A stretch of DNA of 64,000 nt from Ignavibacteriales bacterium (GCA_026390575.1 JAPLFR010000002.1:124001-188000); one strand, 5' to 3'; numbered from the stretch's first letter, positions 45,661 to 55,568 are shown. Notes: generated from the sequence alone by a model not told the origin. Numbers and translations are program-made.

Positions 45661-46986
45661 TCATTGTTTTTCTACTTTTTTTTCAGTGAGTGCCGTCGAC
45701 CTTTCCGGTCCGTTGGTGTTCCCGCTCTCGATGGTCGTCCTGACCGCCTCTGGCGGATGACTTTCTTCCTCTCGTCGATCATCTGAAATCGAAGCGGCAA
45801 TAGCTGCAGCTTGCTCTACAGGCACACCTACTGTCCGGCGCAGATACTCTTTCTCTGCGCGCTCGTCACCGACGCGCTGATCCACATCTGCAACCCGTTC
45901 TTGCTTACCCGGAAGCTCAATTCGAAGTTCTTCGATGAGCATCATAATGGTTGCTGCAATAGGGAGCGCGAGGAGCGCGCCGAGGATCCCCATCACCGTC
46001 CCGCCCGCAAGGAGCGCGAAGAGCACGATAGACGACGGAAGGCGCAGCGCACGTCCGTAAATACGAGGAACAAGCACACGGCTCTCGAATTCCTCATACG
46101 CGAGCATGATCAACAAGATAACGGTCACGACCACCGGGCCACGCGCCAGCGCCGCAACGACCATCGGTGCTATAGAAAGGATTGCGCCGATATATGGTAG
46201 AATATCTGCTATGCCCGCAAACACAGCAAGCGCCAACGCATTTGGCACGCCGCATAACACCAGAAGGACGAACGAAAAGATCGCAATGGACAGGCACGTA
46301 ATCAGTTGCCCACGAATGTAAGCGCCGACAATTGTCTCCAGATTCATCATAACGCGAGCTAAGCGGATATGGTGCGATCGAGGAACGACCGCGAAAAGCC
46401 AGCCACGGAGCCGGTCGCGGTCGATCATGATGTAGAGCGCGAGAAAGATGGCGCTGATGCCATACGCAGTAATTTCGAAAATGCGCATTGAGATGGCGAG
46501 GACCGTTGTGCTGATGGCACTCGATATAGCCTCGTACTTAATGTCCCGCAGCCAGCCCGCTATTGGCGCTGTCAGATTGGAACGGGCGAGATAATCCGAA
46601 AGTTGTGCACGGAATACAGGTTCTTGGTCAATAAGTGCCGAGGCCTGTACCAACAACGACGGTATCGTCAGAATTAAGGCGAGAATCACGACGACAAAGA
46701 AGAGTGTGAAAACGATGACGATCCCAAGGGTGTGCTTGACACGCCGTGCCTCCATCCAGCTGACAGATGGACTCATTGTCCCGACGATCAGGAGAGCGAC
46801 GACGAGCACTAGGAAAACCGGCCAAAGCTGGATCAGCAACCACAAGCAGGCTACAACAAGGATGAGCTGGATCATAGTCTTAGACGATACCTCGAAGCGC
46901 ATAACACGTATTTTCTTGTCAGTCGAGGGCCTGTGCTCGGGGAGTGGCGGATCGGTGACCGCATTTGATTGGATCTCTTTTTTCAT
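45661..46986 (-). CDS. AI-2E family transporter
   Basis: 441-residue membrane protein with a central AI-2E_transport (PerM/TqsA-like) domain: multiple hydrophobic segments from about 35, including LVVACLWLLIQLWPVFLVL, the amphipathic middle and PYIGAILSIAPMVVAAL with the conserved Pro-Gly region, then LLAGGTVMGILGALLALPIA. The C-terminal 80 residues are charged and disordered. Members are putative exporters or Na/H-type carriers. Base composition is noticeably richer in G+C than flanking genes. Its start overlaps a 46-codon small frame by 4 bases. Confidence 0.88.
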   Translation of the reverse strand: MKKEIQSNAVTDPPLPEHRPSTDKKIRVMRFEVSSKTMIQLILVVACLWLLIQLWPVFLVLVVALLIVGTMSPSVSWMEARRVKHTLGIVIVFTLFFVVVILALILTIPSLLVQASALIDQEPVFRAQLSDYLARSNLTAPIAGWLRDIKYEAISSAISTTVLAISMRIFEITAYGISAIFLALYIMIDRDRLRGWLFAVVPRSHHIRLARVMMNLETIVGAYIRGQLITCLSIAIFSFVLLVLCGVPNALALAVFAGIADILPYIGAILSIAPMVVAALARGPVVVTVILLIMLAYEEFESRVLVPRIYGRALRLPSSIVLFALLAGGTVMGILGALLALPIAATIMMLIEELRIELPGKQERVADVDQRVGDERAEKEYLRRTVGVPVEQAAAIAASISDDRREEESHPPEAVRTTIESGNTNGPERSTALTEKKVEKQ

Positions 46987-47123
46987 TTTCTTTTCCTTTG
47001 CGTCACAGTTTCAGCCAGTAGCGTTGCCGCACACACCAGCACAAGCATCGCAACACGCTTCGTGCCGTGGCACCCGATGTAGCGGGTACTCTCTCCACTG
47101 TCTTTTGCGGTAATCGCGTTCAT
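46983..47123 (-). CDS. Possible small protein coupled to the AI-2E transporter
   Basis: A 46-codon ATG frame beginning MNAITAKDSGESTRYIGC, with a hydrophobic middle (VAMLVLVCAATLLA) and a basic tail. Its TGA overlaps the transporter ATG as ATGA, as in translational coupling. The ribosome site is weak. It could be a leader peptide or a small membrane protein. Confidence 0.35.
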   Translation of the reverse strand: MNAITAKDSGESTRYIGCHGTKRVAMLVLVCAATLLAETVTQRKRK

Positions 47124-47143
47124 GGCAAGATTTCTTTCGTTGA

Positions 47144-47839
47144 TTAAGAGAGGTTGCCGCGGTGTTGTTTTTCGCTTTTTCGCAGCGCTTCCTCAGTACT
47201 TTTGCGAACGGCTATCTCAGCCGAAAGTTCCGCAGTTCTTTCCGTTACTAATTCTTCTAAACGTTCATTAAGTTTTCTTAAATCATCCTGTGCCTTTACC
47301 AGTTCATCGTTTCTCTGAACTGCCGCTTCATACGTTGAGATGAGCAGCGTAAGTATTTGCTGATGATCCACTGTAATAACCCGTTTCTTACCTCCAACGA
47401 GTACTTCCAATTCAACTTTAATCGTTTCGCTTTTGTGAATTTCCCTATCGGAAAGGATCTGTTCAATTTGTGAAACAAGATACTCTTCCCGAAATGGTTT
47501 GGTCAGGAAATTATCAGCTCCACAAGAAATAGCTTCCATCACATCTTCTGTTCGAGAAAAGGCTGTCAGCAGAATAACGGGAATGTTAGTAGTCTTCTCA
47601 CGAGATTTTATTTCTTTGCACAGATCGTAGCCATTCATTACCGGCATTTGGATATCGGTGATAACCAAGGAAGGATTATGTTCAATGACCATTCCTATGG
47701 CTTCTTTGCCATCTTTAGCAACAAGTACCTTGTACTTGTGTTTCTCAAGAAAATACTTCAATTGTTCAGCCTGAGTCGGACTGTCCTCGGCTATTAGAAT
47801 TTGATCAATCTCTTTTACGACATTCTTTTTAGTTTTCAT
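47144..47839 (-). CDS. Response regulator with coiled coil, truncated output
   Basis: 231 residues. Receiver 13-130 with ILIAEDSPTQAEQ, phospho-acceptor in LVITDIQMPVMNG and Lys in FLTKPFREE. Then a coiled coil (DELVKAQDDLRKLNERLEELV) and an ending, EALRKSEKQHRGNL, that looks like the first turn of a PAS domain cut short. It probably derives from a receiver-PAS-kinase that lost its C-terminus. It overlaps cheB by 4 bases and is the last gene of the chemosensory operon. Confidence 0.85.
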   Translation of the reverse strand: MKTKKNVVKEIDQILIAEDSPTQAEQLKYFLEKHKYKVLVAKDGKEAIGMVIEHNPSLVITDIQMPVMNGYDLCKEIKSREKTTNIPVILLTAFSRTEDVMEAISCGADNFLTKPFREEYLVSQIEQILSDREIHKSETIKVELEVLVGGKKRVITVDHQQILTLLISTYEAAVQRNDELVKAQDDLRKLNERLEELVTERTAELSAEIAVRKSTEEALRKSEKQHRGNLS

Positions 47840-48897
47840 ACAATCACCTTTTCATTTTTATTTATTAGCGCTGTGAGAGCAACTATAATCTCTTCCGGTG
47901 AAAGAATATACGTTGCCGCATGAAGTTTTATTGCTTCACCGGGCATACCGTATATAATAGAGCTCTCTTCATCCTGTGCAAAAGTAACCGCCCCTTTTTC
48001 TTTCATTATTTTCAATTCATCTGCTCCATCCCGCCCCATTCCTGTGAGTAATATACCAACTGCATGGGAACCGAAATTTTGTGCTACTGAACGAAAAAGG
48101 TAGGCAACCGAAGGACGCAGACCATTTTCCAAGTCATTGTGGTTGAGTACAATTTTAGGCCCTCGTTCAATTCCCATGTGAAAATCATCCGGAGCGACGT
48201 ATCCGTGTCCCGGCAGCGGGTATTCACCATCGGAAGCAATATGTAATGGAAAATTGGTTGTATTCTGTAACCATTCAACAAATCCCGCTGTGAAACCTTT
48301 TGAGATGTGTTGAACAATGAATATTGGAACCGGAAGATCTTTAGGTAATCCGGAAAGTATTGTTTGCAAGACATTAGGGCCGCCTGTAGATGCACCGATA
48401 GCAATGATTTGAATATCCGATTCCGCTCGAAAATATTTTCCGATTGACGGTTTCGTAGTCTCTTGTCCTGTTGAAGTTCGAGCGATACGTTTAACCAACT
48501 TCACTTCGGACATGAGTTTTAATGTCTGGGTTAACTGCTGTGTCTCTTTTTCATAATCGGGGTGATCTGCACTCGGCGGTTGTTGTATTATCGCTAAAGC
48601 TCCTGCCTCAATCATGCGAAAAGAAACTGCCGCATCATTCGCCGCAACACTGCCAGTCACTATAACAATAGGTGTTGGTGTTGTTTCCATAATAATGCGT
48701 GTTGCCTCAAGACCGTCTAATTTTGGCATCTTCCAACCCATTGCAATAACATCCGGATGTAATTGCTTTACAGCTTCCAGAGCTTCTTCACCATCAGACG
48801 CGACACCGACAACTGTCAACATCGGATCTGAACTGATTGCGTGTCTGAGTACTTGCTGCATGACAAGTGAATTTTCCGCGATGAGAACTTTGATCAT
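47836..48897 (-). CDS. cheB: CheB methylesterase with non-phosphorylatable receiver
   Basis: 353 residues. The esterase half is intact: Ser in IGASTGGPNVLQ, His in IVQHISKGFTAGF and Asp in GMGRDGADEL. The receiver has lost its key residues: the acidic pair is Glu8-Asn9 (LIAENS), the phospho-acceptor is Gly54 (IAMGWKMP) and the Lys is Gln106 (IIQQPP). The enzyme therefore probably acts without phospho-control, or the receiver is a fixed docking domain. It follows cheA in a compact operon. Confidence 0.94.
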   Translation of the reverse strand: MIKVLIAENSLVMQQVLRHAISSDPMLTVVGVASDGEEALEAVKQLHPDVIAMGWKMPKLDGLEATRIIMETTPTPIVIVTGSVAANDAAVSFRMIEAGALAIIQQPPSADHPDYEKETQQLTQTLKLMSEVKLVKRIARTSTGQETTKPSIGKYFRAESDIQIIAIGASTGGPNVLQTILSGLPKDLPVPIFIVQHISKGFTAGFVEWLQNTTNFPLHIASDGEYPLPGHGYVAPDDFHMGIERGPKIVLNHNDLENGLRPSVAYLFRSVAQNFGSHAVGILLTGMGRDGADELKIMKEKGAVTFAQDEESSIIYGMPGEAIKLHAATYILSPEEIIVALTALINKNEKVIV

Positions 48898-48948
48898 TTT
48901 TATGACTCTCGAATATTTCTATAAGTTTGTTCCTGCTCAGTGCTGCAG

Positions 48949-51309
48949 TTATAAAAGTCTTTTTATTACTTCTAATAAATTACTCTGGTCAAAACTACTC
49001 TTGACAATATACGCATTGGCACCAACATCGATCCCGTGCTCGCGGTCTTCTCTCGATTCAAGTGCTGTCACCAAAACAACAGGCACCTCCGATAATTTTT
49101 TATCTTTACGAATTTTTGCTGTGAGTTCAAATCCGTTCATTCGCGGCATATCAACATCCGAGACGATGAGATCGAATTCTCCTTCGAGAGCTTTCGTCAC
49201 CGCGTCAACACCGTCTACTGCGGTGATAACATCATATCCCGCGGTTTCGAGTATATTCTTTATGAGTGTTCTGGATGTAATTGAATCGTCGGTCACTAAA
49301 ACTTTATAGACTTTTACCTCTTCCTGTACTTCATTTTTTGTTATTCTTTTCATCGAAACAGAATTCAATGCTGATTTCATCAAATCCGAAACATTAATGA
49401 CCGGAACTACTGTGCCGGAACCAAGAACTGCGGCTCCGCTTATATTCCGTACACTTTGTAATTGCCTGCCTAATTTTTTTACAAGGATCTGATGTTCATC
49501 AATTATTTCATCAACCTTAAAACCGATACGATAATTACCTTGCGTAAGAACAACAATTTGGATGAAGTGCGGAAAAGATGGTGTGTTCCCTTTTTGTGAC
49601 GAGGGTGCTTTCGTCCTATTAGGTAATCCCAGTACATCGCTTAAGCTTATGATCCAAATAATTTCTTGATCGACCAGAATAGTTTCCCGATTTTCTACCG
49701 TCTTTATCTCCTCGTTGCTAACCCTAAGGGCACGTGCGACATTCCCTGTCGGTATAATGAAGAAGTGTTCTGCGGTTTTTACTAAAACCCCTCTCACGGT
49801 AGACAAAGCGAGTGGCAGAATAAGGCGGAAGGTAGTGCCAATATCCGGCTGACTTTCGACGAAAACCTTTCCGCCAAGGTTTTCTACTTTCTCGCGAACA
49901 ATAGCCAAACCCAGTCCGCGTCCGGAGATGTCTGTGATCATCGGACTTGTCGTAATTCCGGATTTAAATATTAAATCTAAAGATTCCTGAGTACTTATTC
50001 TTTCTCCATGCTCTTTTGAAACGACGCCTGCTTTGACAGCGGCAGAAATTACTTTTTCACCATTGATACCTGCACCGTCATCTGAGATACGTATTTCAAG
50101 GTTACGGCCATCGATCACTGTAAATGTGAGTGCTATAGTTCCCAGGGACGGTTTTTTTAATTCCACCCGTTTTTCCGGTTTCATTATTCCATGGTCAATA
50201 CAATTTCTCAATAAATGTATCAACGGATCTTTCAGTTCTTCCAAAATCCGCTTGTCAACTTCAATCTCTTTACCATGAGTTATTAATTCTACTTCTTTAC
50301 CTTGAGTGCGGGAAAGATCACGAACGAGTCTTGGAAATACTTCAATAATTGTAGATACGGGCAGCATCAAAATATTTTTCATTGATTCTACGTGATCATC
50401 AATCATTCGTCCAAGTGAACGCTGGTCGTTTTCTATTGCATGAGTAACGGTCACTATATTCCGCTCTGTTTCATCCAGCCGTTCATTCGTCCAATGAATC
50501 ATCTCTTTTACTTGAAGTCCGTTATCGCTGGATCGCTGGACATCTAATTTTCTTAATTCCGTTTTCCATACTCCGACAAAATTACAAATACTTTTTAGTT
50601 CAACCGTTCTTTGAACAGAGGCTATTTTAGATTGAATCATTTGCTCAGCCTGTAAAAACAGCGGATCCAGTTTTGACGCTTGTATTCTCACGGTTTCCAA
50701 GTGCAATGGTTTCTCATCAACTGATTCAGCCTGTGCAGATTCTCTTTTTGCAGACAGCGCACCTTGCGCGATTTCTCTCGATGCTTTTTCTTCACTTACT
50801 AACTTTTTATCAAACAATACCCCGTTCACACGCTGAGTCTGTTGCTTGGTCTTATTAGGACGATTTTTAACAATTGTTATTTGCTCTTTCTTTTTTTTAT
50901 TTGATTGATCTTCATCTGCGATGGAGAGTAACGTTCTTATTAATTCTCTATCATCACTCACTGATTTACTCCCGGTGCTGGAAATCATTTTCGAAAGGGC
51001 GTCCAGCGATTTATGGACAAGATCAAATTGATCGGCAGAGAAATAGATTTGTTTGTATTTTAACTTCGCGAACAAGCTCTCCAATACCTGGCACAGTGAT
51101 TCGATATCCTTTCTATTGACAGAACGGGCAGCCCCTTTTAAACTATGTGCCTCACGATAAATAGTTTCAATCAATTCCGGCGACATTGTATTTTGGGGAT
51201 TCTTCTCCAACTCGATTAAACCGGAAGAGAGTACATTGATATGCTCTTCCGCCTCAACTTGAAACATTGCTTGAAGTCGTTTTAAAAACTCTTCTTCTTT
51301 TGTTTTCAT
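48949..51309 (-). CDS. cheA: CheA-type hybrid histidine kinase
   Basis: 786 residues: Hpt domain with phospho-His55 in REAHSLKGAAR, a variable linker, dimerisation and HATPase domains (LLRNCIDHGI, SDDGAGING, GRGLGLAIV), a CheW-like domain near 520-645, and a C-terminal receiver (VTDDSITSRTLI, LIVSDVDMPRMNG, IVKSSFDQ). This CheA-receiver fusion is common in chemosensory systems not dedicated to flagella. No obvious CheY-binding P2 domain is visible. Confidence 0.95.
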   Translation of the reverse strand: MKTKEEEFLKRLQAMFQVEAEEHINVLSSGLIELEKNPQNTMSPELIETIYREAHSLKGAARSVNRKDIESLCQVLESLFAKLKYKQIYFSADQFDLVHKSLDALSKMISSTGSKSVSDDRELIRTLLSIADEDQSNKKKKEQITIVKNRPNKTKQQTQRVNGVLFDKKLVSEEKASREIAQGALSAKRESAQAESVDEKPLHLETVRIQASKLDPLFLQAEQMIQSKIASVQRTVELKSICNFVGVWKTELRKLDVQRSSDNGLQVKEMIHWTNERLDETERNIVTVTHAIENDQRSLGRMIDDHVESMKNILMLPVSTIIEVFPRLVRDLSRTQGKEVELITHGKEIEVDKRILEELKDPLIHLLRNCIDHGIMKPEKRVELKKPSLGTIALTFTVIDGRNLEIRISDDGAGINGEKVISAAVKAGVVSKEHGERISTQESLDLIFKSGITTSPMITDISGRGLGLAIVREKVENLGGKVFVESQPDIGTTFRLILPLALSTVRGVLVKTAEHFFIIPTGNVARALRVSNEEIKTVENRETILVDQEIIWIISLSDVLGLPNRTKAPSSQKGNTPSFPHFIQIVVLTQGNYRIGFKVDEIIDEHQILVKKLGRQLQSVRNISGAAVLGSGTVVPVINVSDLMKSALNSVSMKRITKNEVQEEVKVYKVLVTDDSITSRTLIKNILETAGYDVITAVDGVDAVTKALEGEFDLIVSDVDMPRMNGFELTAKIRKDKKLSEVPVVLVTALESREDREHGIDVGANAYIVKSSFDQSNLLEVIKRLL

Positions 51310-51323
51310 CGATATAACCAGCG

Positions 51324-52937
51324 TTATATTTTATACTGCTCAACAAGCTGTAATAATTTTAGCCCTAATTCATTTATATCCTTTGCGGCATTCCCTGTTT
51401 CCTTCATACTTACCGCATTCTCTGTTCCGGCTTGATTAATGTTTTTCATCGCTAAACCGATTTGATCCATCCCAACTACTTGTTGTTGACTCGATGCAAC
51501 AATCTGAGAGGCCGCTTCAACCGCTTTGATGCTGCTCGCCGCTAAATTTTTTATTGCTTCGCCGGCTTGTGTTGATTGCTTTACTCCATTTTCTACAGCC
51601 TTACTGGTTTGTTCTGTAGCCATGACCGCCGCATTCGTGGCTTTCTGTATGTCACTTAATATATTACGCACTTGTATTGTGGCTTGTTTTGACTGCTGTG
51701 CAAGAGATTTAATTTCTTGAGCGACAACTGCAAATCCTTTCCCTTGCTCTCCGGCTTTTGCTGCTTCGATAGCGGCATTTACTGCCAGCAAATTTGATTG
51801 ATCGGCTACGTCGGTAACTGTAGCAATGATGCCGCCAATCTGCTGGCTCTGTTCGCTCAAGCGAACAATGGTATTTGCAACTGCCTCCATTTGGTTTTGA
51901 ATATCATCCATTCCGTTGACAGTTTCATCAACGGCTTTTTGACCGCTCTGAGTTACTTGAGCAGCCTGTTGAGCATTCTCTGAAACACGGCTTGCTTTTT
52001 GGCTGGAAAGTTGAGCCGCTTGTCGAACTGCTTCAACAGTTGCGGTCGTTTCTCTAATAGCAGAGGCTGTTTCAGCAATTCCTGATGCCACCTGAGTGGT
52101 GGCCGCCAGAATCTGGGTTGAGGAAACAGTCAGGATATTCACTGTTTTCCTTACTTCTTTCAGTACATTGGAGAGGTCGGTGTTCGTTATAATTAATTCT
52201 GCCGCACGTTTTTCTTTCTCTTCATTTTGAAAGATGAGCTCTTTGTTGGCAATGATTAACTCTGCCGCACGTTTTTCTTTCTCTGCGTTTTGAAAGGCGA
52301 GCTCTTTGTTGGCAATGATTAACTCTTCTGCCCGTTTTTCTTTCTCTTCGTTTTGAAAGATGAGTTCTTTGTTGGCAATAATTAACTCTGCTGCCCGTTT
52401 TTCTTTCTCTTCGTTTTGAAAGGCAAGCTCTTTGTTGGCAACAATTAACTCTGCTGCCCGTTTTTCTTTCTCTCCGTTTTGAAAGATGAGCTCTTTGTTG
52501 GCAATAATTAATTCTGCTGCCCGTTTTTCTTTCTCTTCGTTTTGGAAGATGAGCTCTTTGTTGGCAATAATGAGCTCTGCTGCCCGTTTTTCTTTCTCTT
52601 CGTTTTGAAAGGCAAGCTCTTTGTTGGCAATAATTAACTCTGCTGCCCGTTTTTCTTTCTCTTCGCTTTGGAAGGCGAGTTCTTTGTCGGCAATGATTAA
52701 CTCTGCTGCCCGTTTTTCTTTCTCTTCGCTTTGGAAGGCGAGCTCTTTGTCGGCAATGATTAACTCCGCTGCCCGTTTTTCTTTCTCTTTGCTTTGGAAG
52801 GCGAGTTCTTTGTCGGCAATGATTAACTCCGCTGCCCGTTTTTCTTTTTCTTCGCTTTGGAAGGCAAGCTCTTTGTCGGCATTGATTAATTCTGCCGAAC
52901 GTTTTTTGCTTCCCATTAGATTAAAGAAATTTTTCAT
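51324..52937 (-). CDS. Soluble chemoreceptor with 21-residue coiled-coil repeats
   Basis: 537 residues without membrane spans. Residues 12-263 are twelve tandem 21-residue units of the form [20 protein letters not shown] (the last one diverged), exactly three heptads each, predicting one long rod. The C-terminal half is an MCP signalling domain: the hairpin-tip [21 protein letters not shown] and [19 protein letters not shown] blocks. No ligand or HAMP domain is present, so input may be through the rod or a partner. It overlaps cheW by 4 bases. Confidence 0.93.
   Translation of the reverse strand: MKNFFNLMGSKKRSAELINADKELAFQSEEKEKRAAELIIADKELAFQSKEKEKRAAELIIADKELAFQSEEKEKRAAELIIADKELAFQSEEKEKRAAELIIANKELAFQNEEKEKRAAELIIANKELIFQNEEKEKRAAELIIANKELIFQNGEKEKRAAELIVANKELAFQNEEKEKRAAELIIANKELIFQNEEKEKRAEELIIANKELAFQNAEKEKRAAELIIANKELIFQNEEKEKRAAELIITNTDLSNVLKEVRKTVNILTVSSTQILAATTQVASGIAETASAIRETTATVEAVRQAAQLSSQKASRVSENAQQAAQVTQSGQKAVDETVNGMDDIQNQMEAVANTIVRLSEQSQQIGGIIATVTDVADQSNLLAVNAAIEAAKAGEQGKGFAVVAQEIKSLAQQSKQATIQVRNILSDIQKATNAAVMATEQTSKAVENGVKQSTQAGEAIKNLAASSIKAVEAASQIVASSQQQVVGMDQIGLAMKNINQAGTENAVSMKETGNAAKDINELGLKLLQLVEQYKI
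52149..52904 (-). repeat. Tandem 63-bp coding repeats in the chemoreceptor gene
   Basis: Twelve in-phase 63-bp units encode the 21-residue coiled-coil repeat. Early units (ADKEL/QSEEK) and later ones (ANKEL/QNEEK) form two subfamilies, indicating expansion by unequal exchange. Copy number probably varies between strains. Confidence 0.9.
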
Positions 52938-53599
52938 TGGTTTTTCCTTTTATTAATTGATTCTTCATTCATTTCTTCGTTAACGATAATTTTTTCGTCG
53001 TTTAAAATACTTTCCGCATCAAGCAAAACAATATGCTCTTTTGTCACGCCTTTCAGATACTTTTTACCGATCCCTATGACACTCGGCGGAGCTGCCATGA
53101 TCTCTTTAAGTGCCACAGATTGTGTCCCCTCCACAACATCAGCCAGAATACCAAACTCCATCCGTTCGTTATATATGATTATTACTTTATTCAGTTCTCC
53201 CAGACCTTTTTCCTGCAGATTGAAGAATTTTTTAAGATCAATGACCGAAACAATCTGTCCGCGGACGTTAATAATTCCCAAGACAAATGAGGGTGTACCG
53301 GGCAGTGTTGTCATATCTTTTAGAGGATATACTTCGCGAACAAATGCGGTTTCGATTCCGTATGTTTCATATGCCAAACGGAACAGAATAATTTCGACAC
53401 ATTCTTGCCGAACGGTTTCATCGTTCCCCCGTAGCGCCAACACGTGCGCTCTTTTCTTTAAGAGAGCACGTTTTTCTTCCGGCAAGAGAATTTCCTTTTG
53501 TTCAATTACTTCCTGCAAAGAAGTTACTTTGCGCTTGATTTCGTCCCAATTAATTTTTGTGGTGTGCTTTTGCCCGGGTGTCATTTGATGTAGTTTCAT
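52934..53599 (-). CDS. CheW-type coupling protein with N-terminal extension
   Basis: 221 residues: about 60 basic, helical residues, then a CheW domain ([53 protein letters not shown]). It couples receptor to CheA. A 4-base overlap with the chemoreceptor on one side and with cheR on the other indicates translational coupling. Confidence 0.92.
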   Translation of the reverse strand: MKLHQMTPGQKHTTKINWDEIKRKVTSLQEVIEQKEILLPEEKRALLKKRAHVLALRGNDETVRQECVEIILFRLAYETYGIETAFVREVYPLKDMTTLPGTPSFVLGIINVRGQIVSVIDLKKFFNLQEKGLGELNKVIIIYNERMEFGILADVVEGTQSVALKEIMAAPPSVIGIGKKYLKGVTKEHIVLLDAESILNDEKIIVNEEMNEESINKRKNQ

Positions 53600-55092
53600 A
53601 CCAGATCTCTTGTTTGATCCGCAGCAATAATTATTTCTTTGAATCTACCGGCAGTTAGTCCTTCGGATTCAAAGAGGATTTCATCCTGGTTATGTGTATT
53701 TAAAATCGTTAAAACAATTTCAGTGCATTTATTCGCGCTTTTAATATTACCAAGACGTTGATAAATATTTCCTAAGGAATAGTGCGAGAGAACAAAGTTG
53801 GGATCTAAAAATATTGCGCGTTTTAGCGAGATTACTGCTTCATCCAACTGATTATTTTCCTGCAAGATCGCTGCGTAGAGATAGTACAAGCCGGGGTTGA
53901 GTTTGTCTGCCGCGATTGCCTTTTCACATGTTTGTAATGCCATGTCAATCTTTCCCTGGTTTGCATACGCCCGAATGAAAAGAATCCGTTCTTCTGATGT
54001 TTGATCATCTTGTTGAAGCATCTCGGTGACTTCCGTGTAATTACCCTGCGCATACAACGCCAAGGCCTTGTCAACCACTGAATGAATTTGAAGTGGGATT
54101 TCTGCTTCAGGAAGGATTTCGTTTTCGATTCCCCGAAGTTGTGGTTTTATCTCTTTGATTATCTTGATCGGACTTACCTGCCAAGTATATCCCCTAGGTG
54201 TACGAACTGATACCTCGGCAGGAATCTGCTGATGTACTTTCGGATTATTCGATGACTTTTGAAAAAGAACCATCCCTGGAAAATTCACTGCTGTAAATTC
54301 TGACAAGCTCGGAAGAGAGAGTTCGCTTGCTGAAACCACCAGGTAACCGTTTTGTACGAGAGAGTTGAACAAACCGTTCACGACTTGACTGCAACGCTTC
54401 TCCGAAAAATACATGAGGACGTTACGGCAAAATATGAAATCCATGGCATTCGTATTATTGAGTAACGATGGAAAAACATCGTCAGCCAAGTTCAGATATT
54501 CAAATTTCACCATGCGTTTGATCTCGGGAATTATCTCGAATATGTCTTTCTCTTTGAGTGAAACGTATTTTTCTTTTAGCCACCGAGGTGAATTACGGAA
54601 TGACCATTCACTAAACAAACCGGCTGGTGCTCTGTGTAATATTCGGCGGTTGATATCTGTTGCAAGAATTGTAATGTTCCAATCTTTTATCTGTGGAATT
54701 GCCCTGTGAAGAGCTATAGCAATTGAATATGGTTCTTCACCGGTTGAGCACCCGGCGCTCCATATTCTTATTCTCTTGCCTTCTTGCCGGGAACGAATCA
54801 GTTCGGGAATAATGCTTTGTTCTAATGCTTCAAAAGTTTCGGGTTCACGCCAGAAATATGTTTCGTTGATGGCAAGATGGGCGGTCAATATTTCTACATG
54901 CTCGTGTGTCATGGGTAAAGACATAATACGCTGTATAAAATTTTCTACTCCCGTATAGCCAAATTCTGTTGCAGCAGCAGTAATATTACGCTCTAAATCA
55001 CTCCATCGTTCTTTAGGAAAATTCAACGCGAGATGTTCAGCAACAAATTCGCTAATTTGCAATAACGTATTTTCCGGAAGAGTATGCTTCAT
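53596..55092 (-). CDS. cheR: CheR methyltransferase with TPR repeats
   Basis: 498 residues: CheR N-terminal helical domain, SAM-dependent methyltransferase core (RIWSAGCSTGEEPYSIAIAL, DFIFCRNVLMYFSE) to about 275, then a linker and three to four tetratricopeptide repeats (330-470, NPGLYYLYAAILQENNQLDEA, FVLSHYSLGNIYQRLGNI). CheR-TPR proteins methylate receptors in alternative chemosensory pathways. Overlaps both neighbours by 4 bases. Confidence 0.94.
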   Translation of the reverse strand: MKHTLPENTLLQISEFVAEHLALNFPKERWSDLERNITAAATEFGYTGVENFIQRIMSLPMTHEHVEILTAHLAINETYFWREPETFEALEQSIIPELIRSRQEGKRIRIWSAGCSTGEEPYSIAIALHRAIPQIKDWNITILATDINRRILHRAPAGLFSEWSFRNSPRWLKEKYVSLKEKDIFEIIPEIKRMVKFEYLNLADDVFPSLLNNTNAMDFIFCRNVLMYFSEKRCSQVVNGLFNSLVQNGYLVVSASELSLPSLSEFTAVNFPGMVLFQKSSNNPKVHQQIPAEVSVRTPRGYTWQVSPIKIIKEIKPQLRGIENEILPEAEIPLQIHSVVDKALALYAQGNYTEVTEMLQQDDQTSEERILFIRAYANQGKIDMALQTCEKAIAADKLNPGLYYLYAAILQENNQLDEAVISLKRAIFLDPNFVLSHYSLGNIYQRLGNIKSANKCTEIVLTILNTHNQDEILFESEGLTAGRFKEIIIAADQTRDLV

Positions 55093-55568
55093 TTCTCACT
55101 TTCGGTAAGAGCACCATCCAGTACTCGTTCTTCATCAAGAGAAAGAAATTTTTCAAGATCAGTGATCAGTACAATACCATGTTCGATGGTCGCAACACCA
55201 GACAAATACTCTGTAAATGGGAACGACTCTTCTGCATCTAGTACCTGATGTTGTTCAAGGTCATACACACCATTGACCGAATCCACTACAAGCACGACAC
55301 GCCGTTGAGAAGTCCGCGCAATAATGAATTGATCTTCTAAGTGGATATCGCGATGCGGCAACCGGAAGAGCTTGCGAATATCAATAACGGGAATGATCTC
55401 TCCGTGATAATTTATAACGCCTGAAACAACTTGGGGTGCTTTCGGTAAAGGCGTTATCTCCACCGCACGTTCAACTTTTACAACTTCAGATAAATAAAGA
55501 GCATAACGCGGTTCTTCAAGACTGAACAGAACAATTTTCTGTTTATCAATATGCTTGAAATTATCCAC
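55089..55568 (-). CDS. CheW-type coupling protein
   Basis: 159 residues, single CheW domain (LFSLEEPRYALYLSEVVKVERAV, GVINYHGEIIPVIDIRKLF, VVDSVNGVYDLE). First gene of the chemosensory operon, overlapping cheR by 4 bases. Two CheW proteins for one CheA suggests different receptor arrays or an adaptor role. Confidence 0.93.
   Translation of the reverse strand: MDNFKHIDKQKIVLFSLEEPRYALYLSEVVKVERAVEITPLPKAPQVVSGVINYHGEIIPVIDIRKLFRLPHRDIHLEDQFIIARTSQRRVVLVVDSVNGVYDLEQHQVLDAEESFPFTEYLSGVATIEHGIVLITDLEKFLSLDEERVLDGALTESEK

Noticed and set aside
52149-52904. Regular 63-bp repeats that could suggest a CRISPR or satellite array
   Set aside because: The units are contiguous, have no spacers and stay in frame within the chemoreceptor, encoding a 21-residue coiled-coil repeat.
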